From the NCBI RefSeq assembly GCF_000247815.1, contig NC_021677.1, forward strand, positions 57,479,769-57,543,768: a DNA stretch of 64,000 nt. The letters run 5' to 3'. Below, piece by piece: positions 37,059-50,500 of this stretch; position 1 is the first letter of the stretch; each line of letters starts with the position of its first letter. Below the pieces are notes generated by a model. The model ran no database searches, was not told where the DNA came from, and saw only the letters and a program-made list of their open reading frames with translations. Origin of the DNA: Ficedula albicollis. Lineage: Eukaryota; Chordata; Aves; Passeriformes; Muscicapidae. The translations under genes and the position numbers were made by a program.

Positions 37059-39314
37059 AGCTTCCTTTAGGACTGGCATTGAGAAGTTTATATTGGAATT
37101 TTAAAAAGAGTTTCTTGTAGTGACATGTAACACTGAGGTTTTTATGTCTCTTGATATTAATGTTGGTCAGTGCAAAAAAGGAGAAAATAGTTGATAAATG
37201 GTAGCTTAAGCAGTGGTATTTACCACCTGGCCCATTTTGAAAGGAAAGGTTTGTTTATTTTTCCTAAAATGACTGATTGGTGGTCTCTGTTTTCTAACAA
37301 TCCTCTTTTTCTTCTGCTGCCTTCACAAAATCTTTTTTTTGCTGTGCTTTTTGAACTCATCTGTCCCGCCAGGGTTCTGGAGTCATTCCCATAAACATTG
37401 ATTATAGCTTTTCGTATGACTATTGCCAATACATGGCCCAAATACCTTATTAAAAGCCTGCTGTTCCAAGTGCTGCTTGGATTCTTTCAGTGAACTTTAG
37501 CCCAAAATAATTGTCTCAAACTCAAGTTGGACTTCTGAGTTATGGTATGATTAAAAAAGATCATTGAATACTGTAGAACACTGAAAATATTAGAAAATTA
37601 CTTTGGAATCCTTTGTGGGTGCTGGAAACTTCTCCACTGTAGAATGTGCTTTTAAAAGGTAAAGAAGTAAGCATTTAGTGTCTTTTAATAATATTCCTTT
37701 ATGAAAGAAGAAATTTTCTGACCTAGGTCAAAGCTTTTAGGACAGATTGTTTCCTTATGAGCATTTTTAAACAATGGTTATGTTATTAATACTCTTGGCA
37801 AAAAGATCAAGGAGAGGGAGGAGGATGGGGAAGGGTTTTGTGTGTAGTCCAGTCAGAAGTTTGCAAGCCTCTTGTGGAGGATGTAGAGAAATTTTCTATA
37901 GGATGGGAGCTTTCTTTTCAAAACATATGACGTAAAGTTTTCAAAGAGTTACTGAGAGTAGTTTCACTGATGTTTTACAAACATGAATTTAATTCAATTT
38001 ATTTGATTAAAACAAGATTCTGGATATGGGAAAAGATTGAGGTCTGAAACATGATGAGTAGTTTATTCACTCAGCTTTATCCCTGGCTTTATCTTAACAT
38101 GTGAAGTTAAGAAATCAATTAACTTTTTAAAAATTATTTTTTAAATAACATGCTTGTTGATTCAGGGTTTTTTAATTTCTACAAAAGCAGTATGCAGTTC
38201 AAAAAAATCCAGACCCACACTCAGAATTGTTGAGGTGGCATGTTTGCTGTGGAGGCATAAAGAGTTTTTGAGGATTTACATAAGATTGAGGGCATGGAGA
38301 CAGGGTTTGAGATGTTTGTGTCCAAAATGGGCTGCTTCTCAATATCTGACTGAAAGTGACACCAAGTATGGTCAAGAACGATGATGCATCAATTCTTTTA
38401 TCAAAAAGAACAATGAGAGAGAATGAAACCTGGTTTCTATGTCTACCTCTCCCAGCTGTGATCTGTGACAACCTTCCACAGCCTCATCTGGAAGCACATG
38501 TGATGCCAGTCTGCCTTCTGATGCCTAAATGAGTAAAACCAACAGTGAATCAGGGAAGAGGGTAGAAGTAAACTTGTGATCTCTTGTCCTTTATGCCTCT
38601 GTAGGTTGGATGTGGCATGCCAGGAACCATGGGACTAAACTGCTAGAATTCAGCTGTCCTGCTGTAATATCTCACATTTAAGTAGAGACCTAAGTCAACA
38701 TAATGAAAAGAAAAAGTACTTATGACTTTCTTCCATGAACACTTGGTATAAGTTCATATTCAAATTTTCATATTTCTCTTTTGTAAAATGTGCCTGTTTT
38801 AAGTTGAAAACCTAGTAAAAGCTGTTTTTTCTTTCTTTGAATATTCATTTATGATTGGGAGAGGAGATTTTTGAAATCCAGTATTATAAAGCAGTATTAT
38901 TATAAGGCTTGCTGGTACCTCAGCCCTGCAGGAAACAATTTGGAAGTAAGTTTCTGGCATCAGCTTTTTTTACAAGGATCCAGGTGATGTCCCCTGTTGG
39001 TGGTATGACTCGGCATGCTGCTGAGCTCGGAGGTGTGTGGGAGTGAAACTCTCCTTGACTCACCTTGTGCACTTATCCCTTCGTGTGAGGACCAAATTCA
39101 TGCTTGTCTTACCACCCCAGGGCAGATTTTAAGCAGGTGCTACCAGTTTGGTGTTCTGGGAATTCTCGAACCCAGTGGCTGCTTTAAAAGGTAGGAGTGA
39201 AAACAGGCTGAGGAGGATGCAGGGTGTTATGCTCAATTTGTGATCAGTTCTTAAAAGGTGCCTGTAAGAAAGATGGGAGCCAACTCCTTTGGGCCTTTTG
39301 TGGTAGGAGAAGGG

Positions 39315-39565
39315 GTGAAGGTTCTAAACTGAACAAGGGTTAATTTAAATCAGATGCAGGGAAGAAGTTTTTTACTTCTGGTGGTGAAACACTGGCACAG
39401 GCTGCCCAGAGAGGAGGTGGATACCCTGTCCCTGGAAACATTCAGGGCCTGGTTGGATGAGACTCTGAGCAACCTGTTCTAGTTGAAGATGTCTCTGCTG
39501 TGAGCAGGGAACTTGGACTAGATGGCCTTGAACTGTCTCTTTCAACTCAAGCTATTCTATTGTGT
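39315..39565 (+). mobile_element. CR1 LINE 3'-end fragment in SGPP1 intron 1
   Basis: CR1 tail segments occur in order: ggtgaaacactggcacaggc, tgcccagagaggaggtggat, ccctgtccctggaaacattc, gcctggttggatgagactct, gagcaacctgttctagttg, ggacttgg-type end with actagatggccttgaactgt, and a final gctattctattgtgttt. It is in the sense orientation of the gene. Confidence 0.88.
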
Positions 39566-40795
39566 TTTGCTACAGAGAAAATAAACTAGCCCATATTCTC
39601 AGATGGTTTAAGGGGTATTTATTCAGAATTAGAGTGAGATATGACACAGCCAAATAATCTTTCCAAAACATTCTTCAGAGCTGGAGTTTGTTTCTTTCTT
39701 CTTCAAACCCCTGCCCTGTAAGTTCCCTGACAGCAAGCATTTCTTCTTTCATTTTCAGAATTATTTTAGTCTCTCTGCTGTTTACAATCACCTGCTGAGG
39801 ACTCTTAAAACAAGGCTTCTCACTTGACTATTTCCTTCATTCCCCTTGTTCTCAGGATTTTGCTGTTTAGCTGCTCTAACTTTCCTCCCCCAGTCCTACC
39901 CTCTTACCTGCAGTATCATGAATGGCTGCTGAACCTGGCACTTCATTCATCCTCATGCTAAAGCTCCATGTACTGCAGAAACAGGTCAAGTCTTTATTTA
40001 TTAAAGAAAAGCCTTACCTTGATTGGGTTCTGAAAGAACAAAAGATGTGTGTCAGGAGACAAGGATGGACATAGGGTATCAAGTGATGGCCACAGTTTGA
40101 AACTCGAATTCTCTTTGCTTCAGAGGCTGCAGGCTACAGCTGTCCCTGCACATAGAGCACTTCTGCTTGGGGAGCCCTGTGGGAGGGGAGTGGAGCAGCA
40201 CCGTGCAGGGAGAGTGTGAGGCTGGTGCAGGCAGCATTCCTTCTACCCTGAGAGCAGTGGCAAAGGGAGAAGCACAGTGGGGCACAGGGATGTGGCTGCA
40301 CTCACAAGGAACCGGGGCTGTTTTTGTGGCTGCTGTAGCAATGTTGGTATCTGATAGCTCTGCAGTCATGTGTGAGTGTGACACAGTTACTGGTGCATGG
40401 CCTGGGTTTAGCAGAGTTCTGAAAGGCAGGAAACTCAGTTTGTTCCAGTCAGAAATGAGTCACAAGTACACAGTTCTGTTTAGATCCAGTTTATAGATGA
40501 ATGTGATGGAAGCAAAGACAAATGTTGCTACAGGAAGTAGAGTTTAGTCTAGATGGAACACAACTATGAGCTGGGTATTTAGAATTTATTTTAATGTGAA
40601 ATCTGCTTCTTAAGCTTCCTGATTTTCTCTTAGTTTGGAAATGGTTTTTAGTTTTGTCATACAAACATGGTCCTGGAGTTGAGAATCCAGGGAAAATGCA
40701 GAGGAGTGATAATCCTATCTCAAACCTTCTACTAAAAGCCTGATTTTGGAACTTTACATTCTGTAAAGTGGCCTTCACAGAGGACACAACTTTCT

Positions 40796-40869
40796 CCAGT
40801 CATTTTAAAGATGTTTTCTCTAATTTTCTCTTCCAGTCATTTTAAAGATGTTTTCTCGATATTCTACCC
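40796..40869. repeat. 37-bp tandem duplication (two copies)
   Basis: The block ccagtcattttaaagatgtt plus ttctc is repeated at 40796 and 40833 within SGPP1 intron 1. Only the first 25 bp or so are well conserved between copies. Confidence 0.85.
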
Positions 40870-41907
40870 TTCAGGTTACCTATAAAAGGAACCAGGGTAA
40901 GGGCAAGAAACCTACCTGTAATTCTTAGATTTTATTTCTAGGTTTGAGTGCATCGAGGCTGCCTGTTTATATTGAACATGTTTATTGTAGGAAGCGAAGC
41001 AATTTTGGAAACTTGCCATTTTATCTTGTGACTGCGTCTTTTATAGAATAGTGACAAAAAAGGAAGCTGTATCCTGTCTTGTACAGCATTTTGCAATAGT
41101 GGCAAAAGTATTTCTTACTGTGCTGTAATATGTAAATTAGCATAGTTTTATCCAAAACCTGAGAAAGTTAAAAAACTATGTTTATATGTTATGTTTTTAT
41201 CAAAGCAAAGTATTTTATTTCTTCCTGATAAACAGTCCTTATTAATAAAAAAATTGTGAGAAGACAAAAATGATTGGAAGCAATTATTTGATGATATTTG
41301 TTTAACAAATGTGGCTTTTAGGAGGAAATTTATGTGGGTTTAGAAAGAACAAAAAAGATTACTGTTTTAGGAGTTTCATGCTGATGCTCAGAGATTGAGT
41401 CAACGATTGCAGAAGCTCTAAAACAAAGAATTGAGGAAGGAATTAAATTTCTTTGTAATTTTGTTATGAGTTCCTCCTTTTCAGGAAAAAAAAGTGAAGC
41501 CACTTGGTTCTGCCTGGGTAGCTGCTAACAATACTTGTGTGTGATGGAGATGCTTCACCCAGTGTAAAACTGTTGCACAGTTTAATACACTTGTCTCTGC
41601 CCACCGGGTCAATTTGGGATATCAGAGCATGGCAAGACAACTGCTACAGAGACTGATACATTCCTTACTGCTTTGAAAAAGTCTGATCAAAGCACTGCAA
41701 TTCTTATATCCTGAATGCAAAGAAGAGAGGAGAAGGTTGAAAGCTTGACTTAACAATGACTTTATGAAAAGGTGGAGGCTAGGGCAAGGAAAAGGTTAAG
41801 CATCAGTGGCATTAATTGGAATTAATTATAGAATGTTCATAGAGTGATTATTTTAAAATTTTTTTTCCAAATTCTAATACAGTTTCTGCATTTTTCTTCC
41901 CTACCAG

Positions 41908-41997
41908 TATCCCCTTATGTTTGGACTGATCTTGGCATTCTGCTGGTGTTCTTTGGTTTGCTGTAGTCGAATTTATATGGGAATGCATTCAATTTTG
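41908..41997 (+). CDS. SGPP1: Sphingosine-1-phosphate phosphatase 1, coding exon 2
   Basis: A 90-nt, 30-codon exon in phase 0 at both ends: [20 protein letters not shown], then [10 protein letters not shown]. It is bounded by ctaccag on the left and gtaaga on the right. It supplies one membrane span ([17 protein letters not shown]) and most of PAP2 motif 3: Ser-Arg at 41965-41970 and the catalytic His at 41986-41988. The final Asp of that motif comes from the first codon of exon 3. The exon matches the residues that follow GRWQ in vertebrate SGPP1, with no insertion or frameshift. Confidence 0.95.
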
Positions 41998-44240
41998 GTA
42001 AGAAAATAATCTAATCTACTACTGAACTTCTGTTTTAATCCTGTTCTGCTTTTCTAAGCTTCCATTACACTGAAGGTTTTACAGTGCAGTAATTATATGT
42101 AGATGTATTTTTTTGAATATCCTACCATACAGAAACAGAAGACTTGGGTTTCGTCACCATAGAAAATGATAAAATAGCTAAAAGTGGCTCTCACTGTAAA
42201 CTTATTCTTGTCTCTTATAAACTCAGTCCATGGTTGAAACTTAACAGGTGTTTAATGTCATTTTTTTAGTGCAGAAATTTATGACTGCCCTAAGGTGTAG
42301 ACTAAAATTTCCTCTGCAGAGTAGAAATCATTTTGCAGAATGAGCAGGTGGCTGTTAAAGGTCACTGCATGTCAGCTGCTCAAAGCATGTGCATCTCAAG
42401 AGTGCCACTCTACACGCTAAAGTTTGCTTTACCAGAGTTTCTAAAACCAGGTAACAAAGTTGTCATCTTTGAAAAACAAACTCATTAAACAAGATTAAAC
42501 CTCCCCAAACTGAAACACAAGTGTATGCAATGTTAAAATGAGAAAACAAGAACACTTGTAGTAATTGCAATGCAAGACCACTAATGAGGGTGGCTAAAGA
42601 TGTTTTTGAGAAGAAAAGCTGACAGAAGAGGTTAAGCCTGGTAGGGAGTAGAAAAGCTGGTAGATTAGCACAGTGTAAAATGACCACGGGAAAATAAAGC
42701 AGCTCAGAAAAAGTAAATGACATTTTTGCATCAGTAGTTAGAAGTCTTCCCTATCCAAAACCACTCTGTCAAAGATGATGTGATGGAGTGATAGTTCAGC
42801 TGACACAAAGTGTAATCGAACAAAGTCATGCAACAAATTCTGAGAAATCAGACAGGGCTATTTTGAAGTGTCACATCTGAGTCCTCTGCAGAGTTTGAGG
42901 GAATACAGTTCACCATGTGGTGCCTGCAACATACATCAACCACATTACCTCACTTTGAGGGGAGTAGGTGGCAAATAGAGCAGAAAGTTTTTGTTGCTTC
43001 TGAAATGGATAAGTCTGATGTTTATATCAGTCAATTTTACTAGAGCTTTTATCAAGCTTTCAATTAGTGGAAGCAAATAAAAATGATTCATTGAAGTTGG
43101 AGCAATACAAACTCTGCTGATTGAAGTCCCACCTCCTGGCTCATGTGGAGGAGCTGATAAGCATAAAAGTGAAAGTGGGCCACTTTGTAGTGCTTGGATT
43201 GCACAAATTATTCTTCAACAATCAAAGGTGACAAAAGTAGCAGAGAATTCCATGCAACTGAGTGGTCAGTCAACTGAAATTTAATGCTGAAGTAAAAAAT
43301 AATTGTGTAACCTTTTCATTAAGAAAAGACCATTAAAAACAATAGTAAAACTGAAAATCAGTTAGGAAGCCACAGAGCTTTGCTCTTCCTCCCCTTTTAA
43401 TATTTGGAAACAGTTCCTGTTCTTCCAGCATTGTTTAATTCTGAAGCTGGAGTGGAAAGTTGAAGCTGCTCAGGACTGCCTGGCTGCAGTGGTCCTTGAC
43501 AGCTGCACCTGCTGCTGCTGCCGCCAGTATTGGGTGTGTTGGCACCCAGGCCCTCAGAGCAACTGTTGAGCTGTTTCAGCAAACTTAAGTTGGCAGAACA
43601 TATTTAGCTGGTTGGATTTGTGCTGACTGTAGGTTGGAACGCCCTGGCCCTGGACAGGGACCAATGTTTCCAGCAGAAAAAAAAATCATAGAAGAATCAC
43701 AGAATAGTTTTGGGTTGGAAGAGACCTTTAAAGATCATCTAGTCCTAGCCCCCTGCAGCAAGCAGGGACATCTTCAACCAGAACAGGTTGGTCAGAGCCT
43801 GATCTGACCTGATCTTGAATGTTTCCAGAGACAGGGCATCCACCACCTCTCTGGACTCCCTGTACCAGTGCCTCATCGTGCTCATTGGAAAAAAAATATC
43901 TTCCTTACATCCAGTCTGAATCTCCCCTTTTTTAGTTTAAAACCATCACCCCTTGCCCTGTCACAACAGGCCTTACTAAAAAGTCCAGACCTACAACTTT
44001 GATGAAGGATCCTTTGGTAATAACTTGATTTGTGGTCTGGTCAGGATGCAGGTGATCAAATGCAAATCCTTACCTAATGTTTAACATAAGAAAGATTTAA
44101 TCCTGTGAAAGGGTAAAGATGGGAATCCTCAAGTTGCTTTTAACACTACAGCAGCTAGGCTTGAATTCTTGCTGATGTAACTTGAGATTTTTTTTTTTTA
44201 AATAGTTCCTACACTGAAACCATATCTTTCTCTTCAACAG
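41998..44240 (+). other. SGPP1: SGPP1 intron 2 (2.2 kb)
   Basis: The intron begins gtaaga and ends with a pyrimidine tract and cttcaacag. It contains AT-rich unique sequence, a short GC-rich patch with tgctgctgctgccgcc near 43508, and one CR1 fragment on the opposite strand (43684-43990). No other gene is seen. Confidence 0.85.
43684..43990 (-). mobile_element. CR1 LINE 3'-end fragment, antisense in SGPP1 intron 2
   Basis: A long reverse-complement CR1 tail: aatcacagaatagttttggg, ttggaagagacctttaaaga, tcatctagtcctagccccct, agcagggacatcttcaacca, gaacaggttggtcagagcct, acagggcatccaccacctct, ctggactccctgtaccagtg, and tttaaaaccatcaccccttg plus ccctgtcac. It ends about 250 bp before the exon 3 acceptor and does not disturb it. 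Confidence 0.92.
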
Positions 44241-44792
44241 GATGTTATTGCTGGATTTCTGTATGCTATTCTTATCCTGGTTGTCTTCCATCCAGTTGTA
44301 GACCTGATTGATAACTTCAATTTAACTTACAAATATGCACCCTTAATTATCATCAGTCTCCATTTGGCCCTGGGCATCTTCTCTTTCACCCTGGACACGT
44401 GGAGCACATCGCGAGGAGACACGGCTCAGATCCTGGGCTGCGGTGCCGGCGTGGCCTGCGGCTCTCACGTCAACTACATCCTGGGTCTGCAGCTGGATCC
44501 TCCTCCCCACACCTTGCCCTTGTCCCTGTCGTCCCTCAGCGTGACTGTGTTTGGAAAAGCCATCCTGCGCTTGCTGATCGGAGTCATCGTTCTGTTGTTA
44601 ACCAAAGTGGCCATGAAGAAAGCCACGATTCCTCTGGCCTGTAAAATATTCCGCATCCCGCACGGCGACGTGCGGAGAGCCCGGCAGCGCATGGAGGTGG
44701 AGCTGCCCTATCGCTACATCACCTATGGCATGGTTGGCTTCTCCCTCATGTTCATTGTTCCTTGTCTCTTCCACTTCATTGGTCTTTCCTGA
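44241..44792 (+). CDS. SGPP1: Sphingosine-1-phosphate phosphatase 1, coding exon 3 (C-terminal)
   Basis: Terminal coding exon, 183 codons plus the TGA stop at 44790-44792. Its first codon, Asp, completes PAP2 motif 3 (SR-x5-H-x3-D) begun in exon 2. It encodes the C-terminal membrane half: spans around [34 protein letters not shown], the small-residue loop [39 protein letters not shown] and [20 protein letters not shown]. Conserved family signatures are [22 protein letters not shown] and [18 protein letters not shown]. The ending HFIGLS corresponds to the vertebrate C-terminus, so the reading frame is complete at this end. No disabling change is seen in any exon, so the gene appears functional apart from the assembly defect at its start. 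Confidence 0.96.
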   Translation, partial: DVIAGFLYAILILVVFHPVVDLIDNFNLTYKYAPLIIISLHLALGIFSFTLDTWSTSRGDTAQILGCGAGVACGSHVNYILGLQLDPPPHTLPLSLSSLSVTVFGKAILRLLIGVIVLLLTKVAMKKATIPLACKIFRIPHGDVRRARQRMEVELPYRYITYGMVGFSLMFIVPCLFHFIGLS

Positions 44793-45790
44793 TGCAGTTG
44801 GATCACCCTGAGTAGGTGAGAACTGAGCTAGTTGCTTTTTGAAGAGGTGCACTAGTTTGCTAAGGGAAGGCTGGCCAGCTTGGGTCTTCCTATTAACAGC
44901 AATACAAAGCAGGCAAAGCATTTAAAGGGCTTTGCACATCTCTGGGGATGGTTTAGGGCCAGCAGTCAAGCATCAGTCCAGGAGAAGTGCTGACCTCTGT
45001 AAATGCTGTTTTTGGACTTATTGCTGTAACCAAGTCTGTGTGTGTGATGCAGTGACTGTGTCTGGGATGACTGCCAGTCTGTACCTGCCTACACTGACCC
45101 TTCAGCAGGTGTGTCTGACAGCTTAATCAGAAGGCTCCATGCATGATCTGTTTGCCATTTCACAGTAATAATTCAAGTTGTTGGACCATAGACTGTTAAA
45201 TTTGCTTTCTTCTATTCTTTCCTGAAGTCTTGCTTCAAGGTATTTCAGCTAATAGGTATTTCTAACGGACCAAACTTGTAATGAGGTTGAATTTTTTTAA
45301 ATAAACAAGCAGAAGCCTTTTTCTTTAGCCCCCTTTGCAAAGAAAAATGTCCAGATTAGCATTGGTAGATATCACTAGAGTATATACAATTCAGGTACTG
45401 TATTTTATGGTTTAATAACTGTGCCTTTCTGTTGCTAAATTAAGAAATGCCATATATACTGTGATGCAAAAATGCCTAATTTTTTTGAAAATCCTATGTA
45501 ATTAGGCAGATATTAAAAAATGTTAAGATTGTCCATGTTGCTGACATGGTCCAAGTTAACCAGAATGTTCAGTTTTTTCCTGATCAAAATTGCATAAATG
45601 AAATGACCCAGGAATTGTGTCCTTGAGCTCAAGGTATTGTAAATGAACAGTAGTCCCTTTTGTAAGTATTTTTAATGTGTATTGTAAGTTACTGCAAGAG
45701 GATATATTTTTCTGGAGATTGTTTATACAGTGGATGGATATTCAAAATTAACTATTTAAACATATAAACAATAAAACCACCCCATTCTGC
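44793..45790 (+). other. SGPP1: SGPP1 proximal 3'UTR
   Basis: Sequence after the stop codon is AT-rich, with candidate poly(A) signals AATAAA at 45300-45305 and 45770-45775. The second lies in acaataaaaccaccccattc and is the better placed for a 1-kb 3'UTR. The end is inferred from signal position only. A longer form reaching the strong signal near 50457 is possible. Confidence 0.45.
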
Positions 45791-46148
45791 AAAGAAATGG
45801 GCTTCACTTATTATTCCAAATTAATCTAGGAGGACCATTGCTTTTAGGTATTTGGTTAGAAAATATAATACTTATTCTAGAAAAATCTGTATTTTTATGC
45901 ATTGACATACTATATTTGAAGGTGATAACTTTCACCTGATTTATATAGTTATAAGACAATGTAACAATTAAAGTAACCTTGTAATCATTCTGATTGACAG
46001 ATTGTCATCAGTCAGGACAGAAAGGTCAATGCATGATCAGTTTGTGATGTCTAGATTTGGCAGGATTTTATTATGTGCTTTTGGGCTTTTCATGATCCTT
46101 TTCCCTTCAAGTGTAATTTCATGTGCCTTTTTTTCTGTTTCATTTTGT

Positions 46149-46266
46149 CTTGTTCATGTGTTGCCTGATCTGTTCTTTCCACGACAGGAATGGTTACTCC
46201 AGGAAATCTTGTTCATGTGTTGCCTGATCTGTTCTTTCTACGTCAGGAATGGTTACTCCAGGAAGC
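46149..46266. repeat. 59-bp tandem duplication (two copies)
   Basis: The unit starting cttgttcatgtgttgcctga occurs at 46149-46207 and 46208-46266. Differences are few (tccacgac versus tctacgtc). Confidence 0.95.
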
Positions 46267-49200
46267 ACTGGCTTAGTGTCTGACCAGACACCAATTACTT
46301 CATTTTGTATTGTACATGTTTTTCAGGAAAAGCATCATTTGGTTGGAAAATATGGTGATTAGATAGAATACAAAGCCTATTTTATTTTTTTTTTTTTGTG
46401 TTGGAGATGATATCTCCAACCTGTTAATATGTAGATTGACACAATTAACTTCACTTTCTTTGAAGCAGATGAGGTTTATGGTACGCTGGCACTGGATGAT
46501 GTGAAAAACTTAACTTTTCTGGTGCATTTCTCCAGTGCATCCTGAATGCACTGATATGAATGTATTCAAACTGAGGTATTCAGAACTGAGTGTGTTAAAC
46601 AACTTCCAGAGCTGAAAAGACCTTACCAAGTAGAAAATGGTAAGCTTGTTTCAGTGTGTATTTCTGGATTTGATTTTTGTGTCTGTTCCTCTTTTGCAGT
46701 TCAATGCTGAATGTGCAGTAAAAGGTTTGAATTTTTCAAATTAATTTCTGGGCTTTTGAGAGTGGGGTTTCCACTGATTTGGCTTCACACACCAAGATAG
46801 CCATTAAATAAATACCTGAGGGAATGTACACAAAATGCCTTATGCTTAAAGCTCTAAGCAAGTGGTGTAGTTTCAATTATATTCAATTAATCTGAGGACT
46901 ACTAATAGTTAAAATAGCTAAAAATAATAGGATAACTTTTTCTGAAATTTAGGGCATATTTTCCTTAAATATCCTAGCTTTATAGTTTATAGCAAAAAAT
47001 ATTTAAATTCTAGTATAGAAAAGGTGAGTGAGCAAAACTAATTTTTTAAGGTACATATTGGACTCTAGAAACTTCAAGTTTACATCTAAAGCTGTATTTT
47101 CTAGCTGTGCTTGCTCTCTTGTAGTATTAATGGAACATGAGATGTACTGTGGAGGATCTGGAAGTAGTGAAAAAGATCACACAGAGCTTTCAACAGGCTA
47201 AGGAAAATTGCACTGTAGCTTATTCTACTGTCATAAATGTAATTTTTATATGTTTATACATTACATTGAATAAGTCCAAAATGTCATGTTCCGTGTACCA
47301 CTACCCAGGAAATGTCCATCAGAATGTTTATACAGCACCTTCAGCAAGTTCTTCACTGAAGTTTACATAAGAAAAAGTTCTACTGTTCTATTTTCATGTT
47401 TTATAAGGGGTTAGGCTCGTGAGGGCAGTTAGCACAAAATGTCATGCAATATGAACACCTTTAGAGAATAAGGAATCATAGACATACAAATGCTTAAAAA
47501 TCCAAGTATTTGTGTTATAGTATAATTTTGTTTACTGATAAACTAAGATTCCTTGGAATTGGGTGTAACAAAGCAGCAGGTAAAACTGGAGCACTTTCTT
47601 TGCCCTAATCTATTCTTAGAGTTGAACATGAAAAATGTTTCTAGTGTAAGCACCAGCTGGTACCAAATTATTTATAAATAAAGTGAACATAGCTTTAAGA
47701 AGTAGCCAAATGTCTTTCCAGAAGGATGATATGCTTGAAACCCTTTCTGACATGGTGCAAAAACATCCTGCTAGTGAACTCCCTTAGTCCTAGAGAGGAG
47801 TACTGCTTTATAGAACCAGGTATCAATGCACATTTATTACAAACAGCTCCAGGCTAAATTTGCCTTTTTAAATTATTGTATGAAATAAACCTTAAAACCA
47901 ACAGGCAGGTAGAGAGCAATTTGACACAAAATTCTGTTTTCCAAGAGTTTGAAGAGATGTGAATTAGTCTGAAACTGCCTTAAACACAGGAGCAGGATTT
48001 TTTCTGACATGGTCCTTAGTCAGAACTGACGTGTGCATTGCATCTTGGGTGAGTTTAGAATCTCTTATTTTGGAAAAAAGTTTCTTGTTTATAAGAAAAC
48101 ATTGCTTTTGCTTTCTCCTTTGTGTTCACCTGTGAATCTGTTGGGTTTCATCAGAAGGTGGAGGAGTGACTTGAAGGTAAATGAAATTGGCAAACCAAAG
48201 GGAGTTGGGTTTTGTTTATTTATTTGGAATTTTTTAAGGTTATGTACAGCATTTCTCCTGGAAAGAAAAACCAAACAGAAAGATGCATTTCTTTTAAAAT
48301 GGCATCTCCAAATGTGATATGTGGCTTTTGTGATGTTTATTTTTTTCTTACCAGAACAGTGTTAAATTGTCTGGATATTAGAAGCTAATGTTTTCTCCTT
48401 TTAAATTTTTTTTTCTTTTAATTACTGCTCTCAGTATTCTTTACTCTTTTTTTTTACTCTTTACTCTTTTTTTTTTGCTTATTTCTGAAAGTGTCCAGAA
48501 CTTCTGTAAGCAGTTGCTACTTATGTGAAGATTGTAATTTTGAACTTGTAAATAATTAAGGGTTGTTAGCTGCAAAAATATATGAAAACAAGTCCTTGCA
48601 TGCTGTAAGTAAATACATCTGTTGTGCTAGAAGTTGTTTCTGTTTCAGTATTTGCTTTCTCAATGAAAAATTCCAGTTTTCACACACAATACAGAAGATA
48701 GTCAATAATTCCATAGTTTGAAGGGGCATTGCTGTCAAACTCCTGCTAACTTTACTGGGAGTTTTGCACTTGGTTCCTTCCACACAACACTGAGAATGGA
48801 GCCTGAAGGGCAAGTCTGTGCTGACCTGTGAGCAGGCTCAGTGTGTGTGAAGTGACTCAGCTTCTAGATGTGACAGCCTTGCTTTTGGGTGATTCTCCTT
48901 GTTACAATCACACTTGGCCCCATTTTTACAAGATTGCTTAAGGGCTTAACTTGGAAGCCTGTTCTCTGTAGGTGGAACTGGCTGCACATTTCTGACACTC
49001 CCCCTCTGTACCATAATTCTGTGAATGAAGAAACCCCAGAATAAAGTCAGTAGATCAAAAAAGAGGAGAATTATTTATTGGGGTATTGTGACTCAACTTA
49101 CTGTAATTGATTCTCGAGTGGTTCTTTGGTCTAATGTAGAATGTTTGTTGGTTATGTAATTTATTTCTGTATTCTAAAAACAACTTCAAGGAAACTTAAC

Positions 49201-50456
49201 TTTTTTGTGGGAGGAAGGTGAATGACTTCTTGCCAGACTTTATTCTACAGGAAAGCTTAAGTGGTGTTTTGTTTCAGAAAAAAAAATGTAAGCCTGTTTT
49301 AAAATTTACTGCAAATGATATACTTGTCAAATTGGTAGATTAATTGGGTCACTAACATCGTTGTTCTTCTTGCAATACTGAACAAAGGCAATGAAAGCTG
49401 AATTTGGAAACAAAATGTGATATTGTGTGGCAGAGAGGATATTATAGCACTTTAGGTGTTCTCTAATAAGCAAGTATCTACACATGCTGGTTTTGAAGCA
49501 AATTTAGCCATGCATTAGAAAAATTTCTTTGTACTCCATTCTGCACCAGAAATTATTTGCATGTTGGTAAGAGGCCTTGTAAGAGCAGGAAGGAAAGCAG
49601 GGTGTGCTTGCAATATATGATCAGTAGCTGTTCCTGTAGGATCAAAGGAGAAGAGAGGGTAAGTGGGATAATAGTACCTTAAAGATGCTGACTAGTAAAT
49701 GTAAATAATTCCCATCAAGTTGGAGAATTTTATTAGTCACTGAACTTTGACTAAATTAGTCACTAATTTTCCCACAAATTTATTTTTGTTAGAAAGTGTA
49801 ATGAAAGATAAGAGTGATATTACTGAAATGGAAATTAGCTCTTAAAACAATTTCAGATATCTAAAGTATCAGAACTGAAGATCAGTTCAGGAGCAAGTAA
49901 TGGGAACAGTAAGAATAGAGTCTGAGGGGGATTTTGTATTAGACTTAATGCACTTAAAAATAATGCCAAAATTTGGCCTACACTTGATTTATATGAAATC
50001 TGTAGTACAATATAGATACATATATACATATAATATTGTGTATTGGAGTTTAATTTTTTATGTATAGATATTTTTTTCTGATTACTGAATTCCCTGATAA
50101 AAGGAAGTGTTGATAAAACACAAACCAGCTTTGTCTGTATAAGGTGAGGCTGTATGTTAGAAGCCTTTTGGGAAATAATGCAGTTGTAACCCAGTCTCTC
50201 AACCTCTTGGAGAACTTGTTTAAAAAAAGACAAACCAAAACAATTGAGATGCAAGCCCCGAGTTAGTTGAGGATCACATAATGGTTGCTGTATAATAGTG
50301 TACAACTGATGTTTTAAAAATTAATACATCAGAACTTTTTGTTATACTCTTGTTAATGATTTTGTACTCATTGTACACTTTCTGAGTTGTCAATTAATAC
50401 TTAAGCTTATATTGACTGGTAACTGAAATGTCTAACTTCATCTGCAATGCGTGGGT

Positions 50457-50500
50457 AATAAACTGCTGTTGGATTCAGTTGTGTTATTGTCTTTATTCCT
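50457..50500 (+). terminator. Candidate distal poly(A) signal
   Basis: AATAAA at 50457-50462 is followed at a suitable distance by a GT/T-rich element (cagttgtgttattgtcttta). This is the best complete poly(A) site arrangement downstream of SGPP1. It could end a roughly 5.7-kb 3'UTR isoform, or belong to no gene at all. Confidence 0.3.

Larger units (their letters stand above)
31574..41907 (+). other. SGPP1: SGPP1 intron 1 (10.3 kb)
   Basis: The intron begins gtaatg and ends ttcttccctaccag, both proper splice signals. Close to the donor are three long T tracts (31717-31738, 31751-31770, 31913-31933). The remainder is AT-rich unique sequence with short open frames only, two short tandem duplications (36917, 40796) and a CR1 fragment (39315-39565). 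No nested gene or structured RNA is recognised. Confidence 0.85.
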
